The position numbers and the translations under genes were made by a program. The notes under the pieces are model-generated. The model was not told the DNA's origin, made no database searches, and saw nothing but the letters and a program-made list of their open reading frames with translations. This document shows positions 37,976 through 50,012 of a DNA stretch of 64,000 bases, in pieces. Source of the DNA: Sialis fuliginosa (taxonomy: Eukaryota > Arthropoda > Insecta > Megaloptera > Sialidae); assembly GCA_961205875.1 (NCBI GenBank), contig OY540811.1, positions 23,429,248 through 23,493,247 on the forward strand, given 5' to 3'. The stretch's first letter is position 1, and each line of letters starts with the position of its first letter.

Positions 37976-39217
37976 AAGATAAAATTAGAAGTATTATTAA
38001 GAAATAATATATTTACCAAACATTGAAATTATTATCAAAAATTTATATTGAATAATTAGGCCAGGCACGTATATTGAAATACATAATAGGTACAATCGAT
38101 ATTTTCTAGTTAAATAGGTACAAAAAATAAAAAGGATTTAATTACATTGTCACTTTCGATGTACATTTAATGATCTGATTTTCATTCTTAAGTTAATAAA
38201 TATAAAAAATTAAAACAATCCACATAGTTACAGTCTACAATGTCCCTTGTCTAAACAAACAAAACAAATAACTGTACCAATTACGAGGGTTTATTAATAA
38301 AGTTGAAATTGCATTCGTTTGAGTCCCAGAGCTGGAATAAATAACGAGTAATACAAAATCTCAGTGACCGCTGTAATGGTACAAACGAGACTTGATTGTT
38401 AAGTAGCTCAGCTTAAAGGATCTTGATTTATTGATAGTGCAAAACTCACAATGTTTATAGAAGATCTTTTTGTTCGTGTATTAACAATAAGAAATATTTG
38501 CGCTTTTGTATAATGTAGTTTGTAGTGAATAAGAATTGAAAGATAATATGTGATGAAATAATTTATACATATAAATTGTGCTGGTTTCATTTTATTTCTT
38601 CTTATATTTATTATATTCAATTACTTTCAATTTGAGATACTTTGTTGTTAGATATATGTACAATCGAACATATAGTTTGAATTAATTTAGACTAATTTTA
38701 GGGGGCCTAATAGGTTTGTAGCCTGGACGTCTGATTTAGTTTTGTGTGTTCTTTCGTTTGGTCTATTCATACGAGAAATATATTAAAACAAATAATAATT
38801 TAATAATAAAATGGTATCCTAAGAAATCACATTTTTACAATCATCATAGTTTCTTTCTTTATAATTTCATATAATGTGGCTTTTAAGATCATTTTACAAA
38901 AAAATCGTTTGGAAATGTAAATTTAATTTATTATTACGCCTTTAATTTGAGAGTATTCTGTAATGACAACCTGTTTACAAGAATTATAAATGTGTAAGTT
39001 AAAATTCAATGGAAAATCAACACACACGCATGGGTAATTCGAGTTGAGTGTATTATCTAGTGTTTTGAAAACAAAACAAACACAGGTAACCGTATTTCGT
39101 TACAGCGAACAAAATTCTGCTCACCTTGCGGTGTAGATTTCATACGCGCGTGAGTGTAAAGCTGGGCCCAAATTAATCAAAAACGTCGTTTGTTGAATTT
39201 AGAAAATGCATATTTAT
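37976..39217. other. Intergenic, nothing recognised
   Basis: AT-rich. CCAGGCACGTAT at 38042 also occurs at 24830, but the shared part is too short to define a repeat. Confidence 0.4.
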
Positions 39218-39870
39218 AGTACACTAGCGCATTGGACCTGATGTTACCCAAGTTAATATTCACAAAATCAACGACCTAAAATATTCAACTTACCCACCCA
39301 ACATGCCCACCCATAATGCCCACAACACAGGGTTCACCGCGAATTGTTTTTTCCCGACTTCATGAAATTTACAAAGGATATTCACAAATTATGCACTTAA
39401 ACCTAGCCTATCCATTAGTGAAAATCTGAATAAAATCCGTTCAGTAAGAAAATTTTGTAAAATTATATTTAACTCCCAGTAACATCAGGTCCCGTTTTAG
39501 AATTTGTATGAAAATAAAAAATAAATAGGTTAACAACAATCATAATCAATTTCTATATTTAACCTCTCTTGGAATTGAAATGTTGTTTTATATTTCAATT
39601 TTCAATCAATATATTACATAATATTTAATTGTTAACATGTGTCAAAATCATCCAATTGTGACATCATGGAAACAAAACACGACATAATAAACATAATAAA
39701 GATTATTTTTAGTCTTTTGATGTTAAATCTTAGGTTTTCATAAAATATTAATAACCACGAACATGCACAAAAAAATTATATTGGTGAAAACCGCATTGAA
39801 ATCGGTTCAGTAATTCTCGAGTCTATAAGCCTCATAGAAACGAACATTCATTTTTATATGTATATAGAGA
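39218..39870 (+). repeat. Dispersed repeat D, copy 2 (uninterrupted)
   Basis: Begins ACACTAGCGCATTGGACCTG and runs through GATGTTACCCAAG, GCCCACAACACAGGGTTCAC and CAGGTCCCGTTTTAGAAT blocks that match 32095-32846 on the opposite strand. The tail holds 'attgaaatcggttcagtaat' and ctcgag near 39818, typical of LINE-derived sequence. It acts as the empty-site reference for the nested hAT. Confidence 0.75.
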
Positions 39871-40259
39871 TAGATGATTTTTTTCAAATTCGATTTTTTA
39901 ATGGAATTATCCAATTTGACCTTCTCTGAATCCATTCTGACTATTCTTGCTATGATGTCTCTATAGGTGTCCATAAGTAGTTGCTGTTACACAAAAACGA
40001 CAAATCGTAGAAGGTTGGAATTTTATATTTAGGATTAATCCTTTCTTTCTTTCTTTTTGAAAATAATCTTACAATCGCAAACGGATGTTTACTTTTATTA
40101 ATTTTTGAATACAACTAGAAGAAATATTTTAGGTAAAAGTTGCAGAGAATTTTTTTTAATTACATGTATTTTGTATACTTATTCACAAAATTAAATATTC
40201 CAGAATTTATCATATTTTGAAACACGATCTGTTTCAAAACATTCTCAAAATCACATATA

Positions 40260-41205
40260 GGGTAAGGTTGCTTAAGTTGTACTACCGCCTAAATCGTACC
40301 CCGTCAATATCTCAGCATGTTTAATAACAACAGCGGCTCTAATAGTTGTAAAGCTTACTTCCCAATCAACCATTGTAGTAAACATTTTGAATCGTTCAGT
40401 TAGAGTGTTTTTTTGAAAAATATTTAACAAGTAAGTTTTTTTACATGTTTCTTGTTATTTTTTAACTAGATTCAGTAGAGTTTTTACTTGATAATATGGT
40501 GATATAGGCAATTTTAATGTTCGCTACGGATTTTGTAGCATTTAGTAAGTTATTTATGTAAAACGAATCGACTTGCAGTTTTTAGGTTATGTGATTGTGA
40601 TTTTTTTAAATTTAAATTAACACGTGTCTTAAGTCGTACCCCTATAAAATTCGTATGTCGTACCGGTGCGAGCATGATAAATGTTAGAAAAAAAAAAGTT
40701 TAGCAAATAATGAAAATTGGTTCTGCAATCTGTGCAAGGAGAACAGAAAAAAAAGTATGATTCAATGTACAAAATGTATTTTAAACGGCGGTGATGTGAA
40801 ATTAAAAAAAATTAATTTTTATTTTTTTATTTTTGTTTCCTTGGTTGCTTCTACTAAAGTTTATTATAATTTTATTTATCAATATTTATTATTATAGAAT
40901 TTGATTTACATAATAACTTTTATAAATTACTTAATAAATGTTATATGATGTTTATTTTATAATGGTACGACTTAAGCTATAGGTAGTACGACTTGGGACA
41001 CTGGTTTCCTAAGTCGTACCGAATGTATTTTTTTTTTAATTAATAAAATTATTATCAAAATGATAAAAAATTCGTTCTTTGTTGTAACAAACAGATACCT
41101 AAATAATTAAATTTACAAATAATGCATACACGTGTTTTTTTATTAATCAATCCTTCAATCTATATCCATTTTCCCTTAAGGGGTACGACTTAAGCAACCT
41201 TACCC
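40260..41205. mobile_element. pogo-like DNA transposon remnant, TA-flanked
   Basis: Ends GGGTAAGGTTGCTTAAGTTG and, read inward from the right, GGGTAAGGTTGCTTAAGTCG, are inverted with one mismatch and flanked by TA (40258-40259 and 41206-41207). Several internal AAGTCGTACC phrases repeat the subterminal motif. The copy is 946 bp, too short for a full transposase, and keeps only a C-terminal zinc-finger relic at 40703-40790. Confidence 0.85.
40703..40790 (+). pseudogene. Relic of a transposase C-terminal Cys-rich finger
   Basis: One frame reads ENWFCNLCKENRKKSMIQC followed by TKC, a CxxC...CxxC pattern. It resembles the PHD-like tail (WFCxxC...MIQCxxC) found at the end of many insect pogo/Tigger transposases. 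The following His/Cys ligands are lost and no upstream transposase frame remains. Confidence 0.6.
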
Positions 41206-42556
41206 TACTCACTTTATTTTATTTTATTTTCCTTCCATATACGCACGTACATTTTTCTCTCCCCGCGTACGCCAGTATCGTTTTCATATAGCAGTATGTG
41301 ATGCAAACTAGTTTTTTTCTCCTGTTCATCTGCAACAGTTGCGTGGTTACCAAACATAAACAAGTCGCGCTACGGAGCGTCGTATTGTCGGGAAACCTAA
41401 CACGCGATTTCATTAACCGAGACAGTGTTACATATGAAGTCCATTAATTTATCACCGTTTTGTGAGACCCAGTTATACAACGTCTTGTCGTTCATTATTA
41501 ACCACTTCGTGTCGCTGTTTAAGGTAGCGGTGGTTTGTGCTTCCTTTAACACCGCTATGTTATATCGTATTTTTGTTTTTCAAACGCTATTAAGAATGAT
41601 TAGGTTTTCATTTGACGATATTAAGTCATTAAATATTTATCTTGTGTTATAAATTTTACAAGCTTGTGTGCTTCCGCATTGAACTTGAAGTAATTCTTGG
41701 TATGACGTTGTTATACTCGCAAAATTGTCACACATTTAGCAATGTTTCTTTTAAAAATAATAGGAAAATCAAAATAAAAACGCTTCTATGATTAATTTAG
41801 AGTTGTACTTACATACTTTAGCAAACATACATACTTGTACTTAAATACATTTATTGAAAAGTAATTGTACTTATGTACTTAAATATACTTAAATATATAT
41901 ATAAATGTACATGTTGAATGGAGGTTTTAATTTTAGGGTCAGCTGAATTTTTTCTGTGATTAAAATTTTTGAAATTATTATCCTAGATGTTTGAGAAAAA
42001 ATGCGGTTTAATTTTTACAATTTTTATTACGTGAATCTCAATTATCTGAACAAAATTTGTATCAAGTTTGCGTCGTATTTTGTTTTTTGTTTAACAGCGT
42101 GGACTTCGTTAGTGAGAAATTTTTAAATGACATGTCGCTCACGTTATATATAAAACACATCTGTAGCGAGTTATCTGTTAAATATAGATATGTGCTGTCG
42201 CAGATTTTTAAACCTTTCATAAGATACATACATGGTTTTTATATACCGACACTGAATCATGTGTTGCAACAAGACGACATATATCGACAAGAAATGCATA
42301 AATAAGACTAATTAGTGCTTAAATATGTCCCATTACACTTCTAGCTGTCCCATATTTAAGAAGTTTTTGAAGGTACAACATGTCATATTTCATTCCATTA
42401 CTAAATTGCTGTTATTCGTCAACGAATTAAGTGAACGAGAAAGAATTTAGCATATGTAAAATCTGTAAAATCGCCAAAAATTACCCCTTCTTCTATAATT
42501 CTATAATTTCACATAAGCATCCTAAAGAGATACTATGAAACAGTGATTATTCTGTT
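41206..42556. other. Intergenic, two unassigned open stretches
   Basis: Plus-strand open stretches of 75 codons (41425-41652) and 82 codons (42057-42305) look hydrophobic and match no family that I know. Neither has convincing splice sites or codon bias. A CATTATCTGAAC-like fragment near 42040 recalls pogo ends. Confidence 0.3.
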
Positions 42557-42910
42557 CAGTGGCGTAGATAGCTCTTTACGATGGGGGGCGATATGACAAG
42601 TGGTGATTGAGGGGCCTCTAAAATATGCGAAAAAAATGCAATTTAAAATTGAATTATCTTTTTTTTTTTTTTTTAGTCATATAATCTGTATTCAGTTTAC
42701 TTTTTATTACTAAAAAAAAGCTAATTCAAAATTTTAAAATAATTGAAGACCTTTTTTTTTTTTACTCTTAATTTACCAAATTTTTCCCATTTATACTTCT
42801 ACTATTTTGTTCCTATGAGAAGTTTAAAAAAAAATTATCTTTGAATTTTCTCTACCTAAACTCATGGGGGGTGATTGAACATCTCAATTACCCCCCTATC
42901 TACGCCACTG
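42557..42910. mobile_element. hAT MITE (CAGTGGCGTAGAT ends), perfect 8-bp TSD
   Basis: CAGTGGCGTAGATAG at the left and the same CAGTGGCGTAGATAG read inward from the right bound 354 bp. ATTCTGTT flanks both ends (42549-42556 and 42911-42918). Subterminal runs of G/C and poly-T tracts fill the interior; there is no transposase. Confidence 0.95.
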
Positions 42911-42918
42911 ATTCTGTT

Positions 42919-43973
42919 GTAATATCATATAGAATAATTGATATTTTTTGCAGCTCTATTTTAATGTAGGTATGCATGTTTCTATTACTTTCTATAAAAT
43001 TTTAACTTTAAGTACTTTTTGCATACATTTTTTTGCTTCAGTGTGAAAAAATTAATCACCTGTTCTCCCAGTGATTTTTTTGATCGCGAATGGTGTACTT
43101 GCGTTGCCTATTTAAGAGAATGGTCTTACAATTAATTTGTTTTATAATATAATAAAAAATTACGTAGTTAAGTTCTGTTGTTTTCCTTATGCGTATCGCG
43201 TTGTTCATCATTTAAAACGTGATTTACAAAAAAAAAACTTGTATAAAAGGCTGAATTACCAGGGTTTTAATATATTAACAATTTAATAATAAAGTATGGT
43301 TCATTTACTGTTATAATTATATATCGTGTTGACATTATCATAGAGTCTACAAATTGTTAAATTACTGCTTATTAATATGCAATCAAGTCAATATAAAATA
43401 TAAAGCAATAAAATTATAATAAAATTTTACATTGATGTAAAAGTCAGCACCAACATAATAAAACCAATTTTTTCTATACGCTACTGTATAATGGTGTACA
43501 TAATTTCATTCTAGTAGTAATTTGACACTGCGGTGACTTTAATACGTGGTTATAATGTTTTTTACACTTATACTCAAAGCTGTAAATTTAATCCATTGCT
43601 CATTTAGAACAGTTTCACACGAACACGTTTCGTCCTTGGCACGTGAAAGTAACAATCCTGTTGAAATGGTAAAAATACCACTCTACTTAACATAGATAGA
43701 AAATGCCGTGAGAACCTGTCATTCTGCATTTGTAAAAGGATATAGACATATAAGTATTTACCATAAAGTGATATGTAGTGCACTTGATGTATTTATAAGT
43801 TTAATAAACGAATATGAAAACGATTTATTAATTAAATACTTTCAATTTTCATATTCTCAGTTAAATCCTTGTACTTAAAAAATAAAGTGGAGTGAATAAA
43901 ATACTTTAAATGCCATTTTGTAGACCTAAAACATCATACATCTTTCTGAATTGATAGGTATATCTATACATTA
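42919..43973. other. Intergenic, nothing recognised
   Basis: AT-rich, no feature supported. Confidence 0.4.
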
Positions 43974-44618
43974 GGCTGTGTCAAAAAAAAACAATACTTT
44001 TTTCATCGCTCTCATTATGAAATAATTTAGTTTATGACCTAAAATAAATCTTCGCCGAAGGATTACCCTGTAGTTAAATGTGAGGTGCCGCAAAGGGGGG
44101 TCCCGTTTCCCATTTAAATAACATTAAAAAATTATTCCTTAGTTCTAATGTTGGATTTACTGATTCATGATAATGGATAAAAAAAATTAAATAAAGAATA
44201 TAATCATTTTTTAATAATGCCAGTTGTCGGCTGGGTTATTCTTTTTCCGATAACTCAGTAGTAAGGTTATACATTGCTATTTAAACTAATACCTCTCTAT
44301 AATATTTTTATAGAGAATTAAATTTCCCATAAAATTAGCATTAAATTTATTTTTATAAAAACAATAATTTAGTTGTGAGAGCCTTTTAGACGATAATTTA
44401 ACATATGTCACAAATTTTTCAACAGTTATCATGTATCAGTAATACCAACTTTAATACTAAAGAATCATTTCCCCATGTTATTTAAATGGTAAACGGGACC
44501 CCCCTTTGCGGCACCTCTTAAAATTGAACTACAGGGTAATCCTCCGGCTAGGAATTATTTTAGGTCATAAACTAACTTATTTCGTAACGAGAGCGAATGT
44601 TCATTTTTTGACACACCA
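43974..44618. mobile_element. Foldback MITE family C, copy 2 (most complete)
   Basis: Arms of about 190 bp: the left starts GGCTGTGTCAAAAAA and the right, read inward, starts GGTGTGTCAAAAAATGAACA. Both continue through CATAAACTAA-type, GGATTACCCTGTAG and CGGGACCCCCCTTTGCGGCA motifs to ATTTAAATAACAT. The centre keeps GTTGTGAGAG and TTTTAGACG. No ORF belongs to it; the open stretch beginning at 44506 is an arm read through. Confidence 0.85.
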
Positions 44619-45626
44619 TACTACACATATTTTATTTATTAAGAAAGTAAAATTTTTAAACCATATTCCTCAAACCTATAAATGTGCATGTTTAAATAAA
44701 CAAGTCATGCCTTTATTGTTTACTTATTTATCAAAATCGGAGTACATATTTCATCCGAGTATGCGCAGCGAAATATGAGAAAAAGTGTAGAATTAATTCT
44801 GGTTACGTTATAAAAAACATTTTTACTGTGAAATGGTTAGTCAGTCAGTATTTAAGATTTATTGTTTGTGAATAATGTCGGTAAATAAGTAAACAAATTG
44901 TTAATTTTTTGTTATTTTTAAACAAGTTCTTTTAAGTTTTTATAAAAAAACTGTTAGTGTGAAACTAACCCTACCATTTATCTTTTATCTAGCCACATTG
45001 TGATTCATGCATCTTTATACGTAGGTGCATTATTTATTGTCGAACAAATGTTTTATACAAAAATATCATTAATTTTCATCATATCAAATTAAAATTAGTG
45101 TATTTTGATGCGGTTTAATGCAAATTTTATGTATTCTGATAATATCAACTTTACGTTGGGCTGTAATGTTTACCTATTATATACCAAATATGTAAGTGGT
45201 GAGTTATTTATGCTTAGTAAAATAAATATAATGCAATTTGTATAGCGTGTTTCTTTTATTGTATGTACAATCAAAAGTAGATATATTGCTAAAAATGTGT
45301 TGAAATCTTGGTCAATAAGATTCTGCCTACACTCACAAGATTTCAGGGTTAATTTTATCGATGCTTCAAAATAAATATGTGGTTTTGCCAATTCCATTTT
45401 GTTTACTTTAAAACTTTTAATTTTGAACTAATTATAATTATTCCTAGAATTTAAAAAAAATTTATTCTTATTACGAGATCTTCATAGAAACATTAAGTTT
45501 GAATGCTAACTTGACACTGTTATGCACTAATGTATTATACACAATAATATAATTTATGAGTGATTAATATAGTTTCGTTAAAAATAAAAGTTACATTATA
45601 GAAATGTATTAAACATTTACTTAAAT
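44619..45626. other. AT-rich spacer
   Basis: Nothing recognised. Confidence 0.4.
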
Positions 45627-46188
45627 TAGGAACCTGAATCTGAACCCGAACTCGAACCTGAAAAAACCCGTATTTTTCATTAACCTGAACACGAACTGAA
45701 CCGCTATTTTTTAAATCAACGAACCTGAACCTGACTCTGAACCTTTTACATGGATAATTGGTAAATATATATTTTTAAAAGGTTCAATAAATTATTTTGA
45801 TGTGAGTTATCAAGTCCTCTACTAAAATTTACATATTTTTTACTTCCTTTTTTAATTCTGTAACTGTACTACATTTCAATTTGCAAAAAAATCTGAAAAG
45901 TAGGGATTTCAATCTTTAAAATGTAATTTTATTTTTTGCTATTTTTTCTAGAAATATGTACTTTATAGGCTATTAATGTTTTTTCTTCTTCAGAAAATGT
46001 TTTAATTGTTAATTTTTTTTTTTTTAATAAAACAATTTTCTTTTAATTATAAACTTGAACCGGAACTCGAACCTAAAAATAACGGTTTTTGAACTCAAAT
46101 AGTTTGCACTATACTGAACCCGAACCAAAATTTATATTTGAACCCGAACCGAACCCGAATCAAAAATAAATTTCGATTCAAATCCCTG
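45627..46188. mobile_element. hAT-like element built of GAACC(C/T)GAAC repeats
   Basis: Left TAGGAACCTGAATCTGAA and right (inward) CAGGGATTTGAATCGAAA termini, with octamers ACTTAAAT (45619-45626) and ATTTAAAT (46189-46196) matching at 7 of 8 positions. Both subterminal regions are arrays of the hexamer-like phrase GAACCC/GAACCT on the same strand. The 562-bp copy is non-coding. Confidence 0.75.
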
Positions 46189-46196
46189 ATTTAAAT

Positions 46197-47754
46197 TATA
46201 ATTTAACAAAAACACTTACAATAAAAATCTTTTTGCGGTTTGTTTGAAGAGAGTATGATTATAAAAAATAATGTTTTTCAAAGTTTATTGAAATGTATAT
46301 CTAATTAACCACTCAAATGCCAATTTAGTTTTTTCTAAAAAAAACTTGTAAAGATAACATAAATGTATTTTTCTTTGCGTGCATTTAAAACGTTAATTAG
46401 AAATGAGCTATATGTGGGTTATACATTAGTGTCCAACTATGGTACTACTGAGATTGCAATAAGAATTTTAATAATCATTTAATAAAAAAGTACGTAGATA
46501 ATAATAAGAATTATTTTTATTGTAAGTGCACAAGAAATAAATTTCAAAAAGCAGGAAATGGAAAATGTACTTATATCGTTTTTATCTACATAGGTGTATT
46601 ATATAATTAAAAAAAATATATATTACCTTTATAATTTGATACCGTTAGGGATACAATTCTAAAAACTGTCAAAAATAACCTAACAAAGTTCAAATTAATA
46701 AAAAAAAATCACATTCGCGTTAAAAACACACCTCATAACGACAATGACACTGCACAGTTCATTAACTTTAAATATAGTGATATAAAATAAAATATAACGT
46801 TATTTTGTATTTCAGATACTACGCATTCAAAAAATCGAAGTCGTAACACCATATTCAACACCAAGAGACCTATAAATATGAAAATAATTATTATGAAACA
46901 TGTGGTACGCCTGTTACTGTGACTTATCATTTACAATTATGAATAAAAACAACTTGAATAAATAAATAAAAAACCTTTTACACTCTGTAAAATCAAACAG
47001 TGGAATTAATCCTTTACATTTAACCGAACCTTTTCAATAAAATCATAAACGGTGGTCTAAAAGTGTAATAAGAAATACTGTAAGTAAAAAGGTGTGTTAG
47101 TACAATAAAAAAATTATAAACACAATATGTAAACGTGAACTAAACATAGTTCACTATCATTTTTATTTTCGGAAACTTGTTTTTAATGTGTTCATTTAAA
47201 TACATGTACAGTATGTGTATTAATATATTTACAATTTATTCTCTACGATCAAAGTGTTTTAAAGAATTCGTGTAAATCTTATACCTCATTATGCACTGGT
47301 TTAAATTATGTGATATTTTGAATAATAATAATATACCAACTTGAACAATCGAAATAATCCTTATTTATTTGTATATTAAATATAATTTTATTGAAATATA
47401 TGCACAATTCCTACTGTCGTCAATGAATTTCTCTAAACATGTATAGTGTAATAAATTACTTAAAATATTGTGAAAATAATGACTACAGTACTTTTTATAG
47501 AATTTTGTTGTTATCAGTGACTTATACGTTAATTGATAAACATAAAATAGTTTAAATTGAATATAATTTATAATAAAGAAGTTCTAAACGAACCAAAAAA
47601 ATTAAATCTAAAAAATGTTAATGTATTTTAAAATAATTTGTGATTGGATATACATGCTTTTTCGGTTAACAAATTACTTATATTCATAACAATTAATGAT
47701 ATCTTGTAACCAAATGAATACTAATGTTAAAATTTAAATTTAAATTACTGTCAA
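46197..47754. other. AT-rich region upstream of the 47.9-kb gene
   Basis: No coding segment or clear repeat. It presumably includes the distal promoter of the downstream gene. Confidence 0.4.
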
Positions 47755-47764
47755 TCGCGGGAAA
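47755..47764. promoter_or_regulatory. E2F-like site upstream of the 47.9-kb gene
   Basis: TCGCGGGAAA is a good match to the E2F consensus (TTTSGCGC-type, read on the other strand as TTTCCCGCGA). It lies about 140 bp before the proposed start codon. Single site, so functional weight is low. Confidence 0.3.
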
Positions 47765-47845
47765 CAAAATTCTTATAGATAAGTAAAAATAGTCTTTATG
47801 TAAATGGCATAGACTTAAATTGTGAATGTGGCGGACACGACGACA

Positions 47846-47884
47846 ATGAGATTGATTTTATTTGTGTGTTTTTTTATAAGATAG
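47846..47884 (+). other. Possible upstream ORF in the leader
   Basis: ATG at 47846 in a fair context (gacaATGag) opens 12 codons, MRLILFVCFFIR, ending TAG at 47882-47884, 17 nt before the main ATG. If transcription starts upstream of it, this uORF could restrain translation of the main frame. Confidence 0.3.
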
Positions 47885-47901
47885 TAACAGAAGTTACCAC
47901 A

Positions 47902-48101
47902 ATGTTGCTACCGGATGAAACGTACGAACAAAGCGGAGTTTTGGCCGTTCTCCGAGCTTACGATGACTTCTTGGCCCGGTATCGGATCCGCCCGGAGTTT
48001 TTCTGTCGGCATCGAGAAAAAATGGCATTGCAGAGAAAACTTGTCATGGCGAAGAAGAAATTAAGGGATTTACCTCCGAGATCTGTTTCTAGTGATACAG
48101 G
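47902..48101 (+). CDS. First coding exon of an unrecognised gene
   Basis: ATG at 47902 in a good insect context (ccacaATG) starts 66 full codons ending at a strong donor (ACAG followed by GTAAGC at 48102), phase 1. An in-frame ATG at 47866 would add twelve mostly hydrophobic residues but has a poor context and a TA-rich codon bias. The peptide starts MLLPDETYEQSGVLAVLRA and continues with YDDFLARYRIRPEFFCRHRE and a Lys/Arg-rich stretch ending LRDLPPRSVSSDTG. It is predicted helical and highly charged, with no signal peptide or membrane segment. G+C content is far above the flanks and codon use looks real. I do not recognise the family. The rest of the gene lies downstream; a candidate next exon is at 62196-62240. 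Confidence 0.75.
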
Positions 48102-49750
48102 TAAGCGAAGTTAAGATATTTATTATTTGTTATTTTAGCGTGGCCAAATATTTTTAAAAGAGTTATTATCAGACAAAAAATAAAAGAAGTTATTAAAAAG
48201 TTAACATTTATTTGTAATAATAATAAAAAATTAACACGCATCAAAATAATTAATGGATCAGAATATTTCTAGAGAAACAGGAGCAATACTGGAAGCTTTA
48301 TAATTATGGTAAAAAGGGATATACATAAATAAATAAAAAATCATTTTATGTGATTTTGGTAAATTTAACTTTCATTCATTTTTCACAAAATTATAGTATT
48401 ATAATGTAAATAAGAATTTTGTGTGTGTATTTGTTGCAAGAGTGCACAGGGTTAAATAAAAAAAACTGCTAATTTAATTCGAAAGCGTGTAAATTCAGTT
48501 TCAAAATACATCTTTTAAAACTCCGATTTTTTCCAAGAGAATTATATACCTAATTATATATAATATAAAAAAAGTCGTATAGTAGGTCGCGACCCACAGT
48601 TTGCAAAACGCTCTACTATAGAGAATACAGAATTACTGAAATATGAAGACTCTAAAATTAAATTAATAGTTACTTATAGAAGGATATTATTTTTTCGTTT
48701 AGTCAATAATTTATTTTAAACAAATTCGCGTTTTTTTAAATATAATTTTTATTCATATAAGTGGTATTTAAACTATAATAGATTGATACATAATATAAAC
48801 GTGTTATGAATAATAGATTTCTGACTGTATATTTTTATCACAATTGTTGTTTCCTGATTTATTGCAAGTCAAACATAAATACTTGTATTCTCCCGCAGAG
48901 AACAGATCAATACAAAGTATCTTACATAATATGCTTCAATTTTTATTAATGATTTAGTTTAACTAGCAAAAACATAGTCGTTTTTCTTTTTTTACGGATT
49001 ATTATTATCAATGTAAATAACTAACAGTTGCTTGAGAGAGTTTAAAGCGATAAAATCGCAAGTCATTCATTTTACTTAAGTTCATATAGTTACAACTAAA
49101 CTATGCTTAAGTGAGATATGAATTTGATTTAGTTTAAAATTACTGTAATTTTTGTTTGATTAACTAAAGAATGTTGAATATAATTAAATTAACCTCTAAT
49201 TAATATAACATGTACATATTGAATTCTCAGGAAGTTAAAAAGATTAGAATAAATACTTAACGGATTATTCTTACAAATTTAAATTATAATAAATATCTTT
49301 TTAATATGTACCTGCATGACATCATTGTTTTGAAAATGTTTTAATTTATTCTACAAAATGAGTGTAGGCATACTAATGCGCTATATTTAAATTTTAGAAC
49401 AATTTATTTTAACTCGAACTATCTTGATATTTTTTTGTTTTATTCTATATGATTGTTTGACCTCAACAATTAATTTTATAAACCGCTGATTTTAAGTAGC
49501 TTTTTCATAATTTTTAAACCAAACGAGCCCCTGCTGGGATGAATCGTATTTTAAATTGTTTAGTAGTTTAAAAAATAGATTTACCTACCTACTCTTATTA
49601 TATTTGCTAAACGTTTACAGCTGTTTTGAACATTGACTTTTATAATTTATTTTTATCTATATGAGTATTTTAAGAATTAAATTATTTTCGTATTTTATCA
49701 ACATTTTAATTTATTTAAAAAATATTAAAATCCTATTTGTGTCAATTATG
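48102..49750 (+). other. Start of the large first intron; one hAT-end relic
   Basis: AT-rich. GGTCGCGACCCACAGTTTGC at 48585 is the complement of a common hAT terminus (GCAAACTGTGGGTCGCGACC), with no partner end found. No exon was recognised. Confidence 0.4.
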
Positions 49751-50012
49751 CCCGGTATTATAAAGATTTTGCTTGAGTGCAAATGCAAATTAGCTTCCAA
49801 CTAACGCTATCTGCTAGGTATTAAATATAAATGACAACTCACTTATGGATGTAGCGATTGAAATCGTACATATCATAACCTTGACGCATGCGCGTTAAGT
49901 ACAATAAGCGATTTAAAATAAATGCTGCCAAGTGTACCTCATAAAATATCGATAGCGTTAGTTGGAAGCTAATTTGCATTTGCACTCAAGCAAATTCTAT
50001 ATAATACTGACT
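49751..50012. mobile_element. MITE family B, copy 1
   Basis: Inverted arms of about 55 bp: CCCGGTATTATAAAG then TTGCTTGAGTGCAAATGCAA then ATTAGCTTCCAACTAACGC at the left, with the exact complement of the inner 42 bp at the right. The right outer end reads inward TCAGTATTATATAG. The 262-bp copy is non-coding. Confidence 0.85.

Noticed and set aside
44506..44778. 90-codon plus-strand open stretch
   Set aside because: Its first 110 bp are the right arm of the foldback element at 43974-44618; the rest is non-coding in composition.
47866..47901. Upstream in-frame ATG for the 47.9-kb gene
   Set aside because: Poor start context and AT-rich, non-coding-like codons; the ATG at 47902 has a good context and marks the change in composition.
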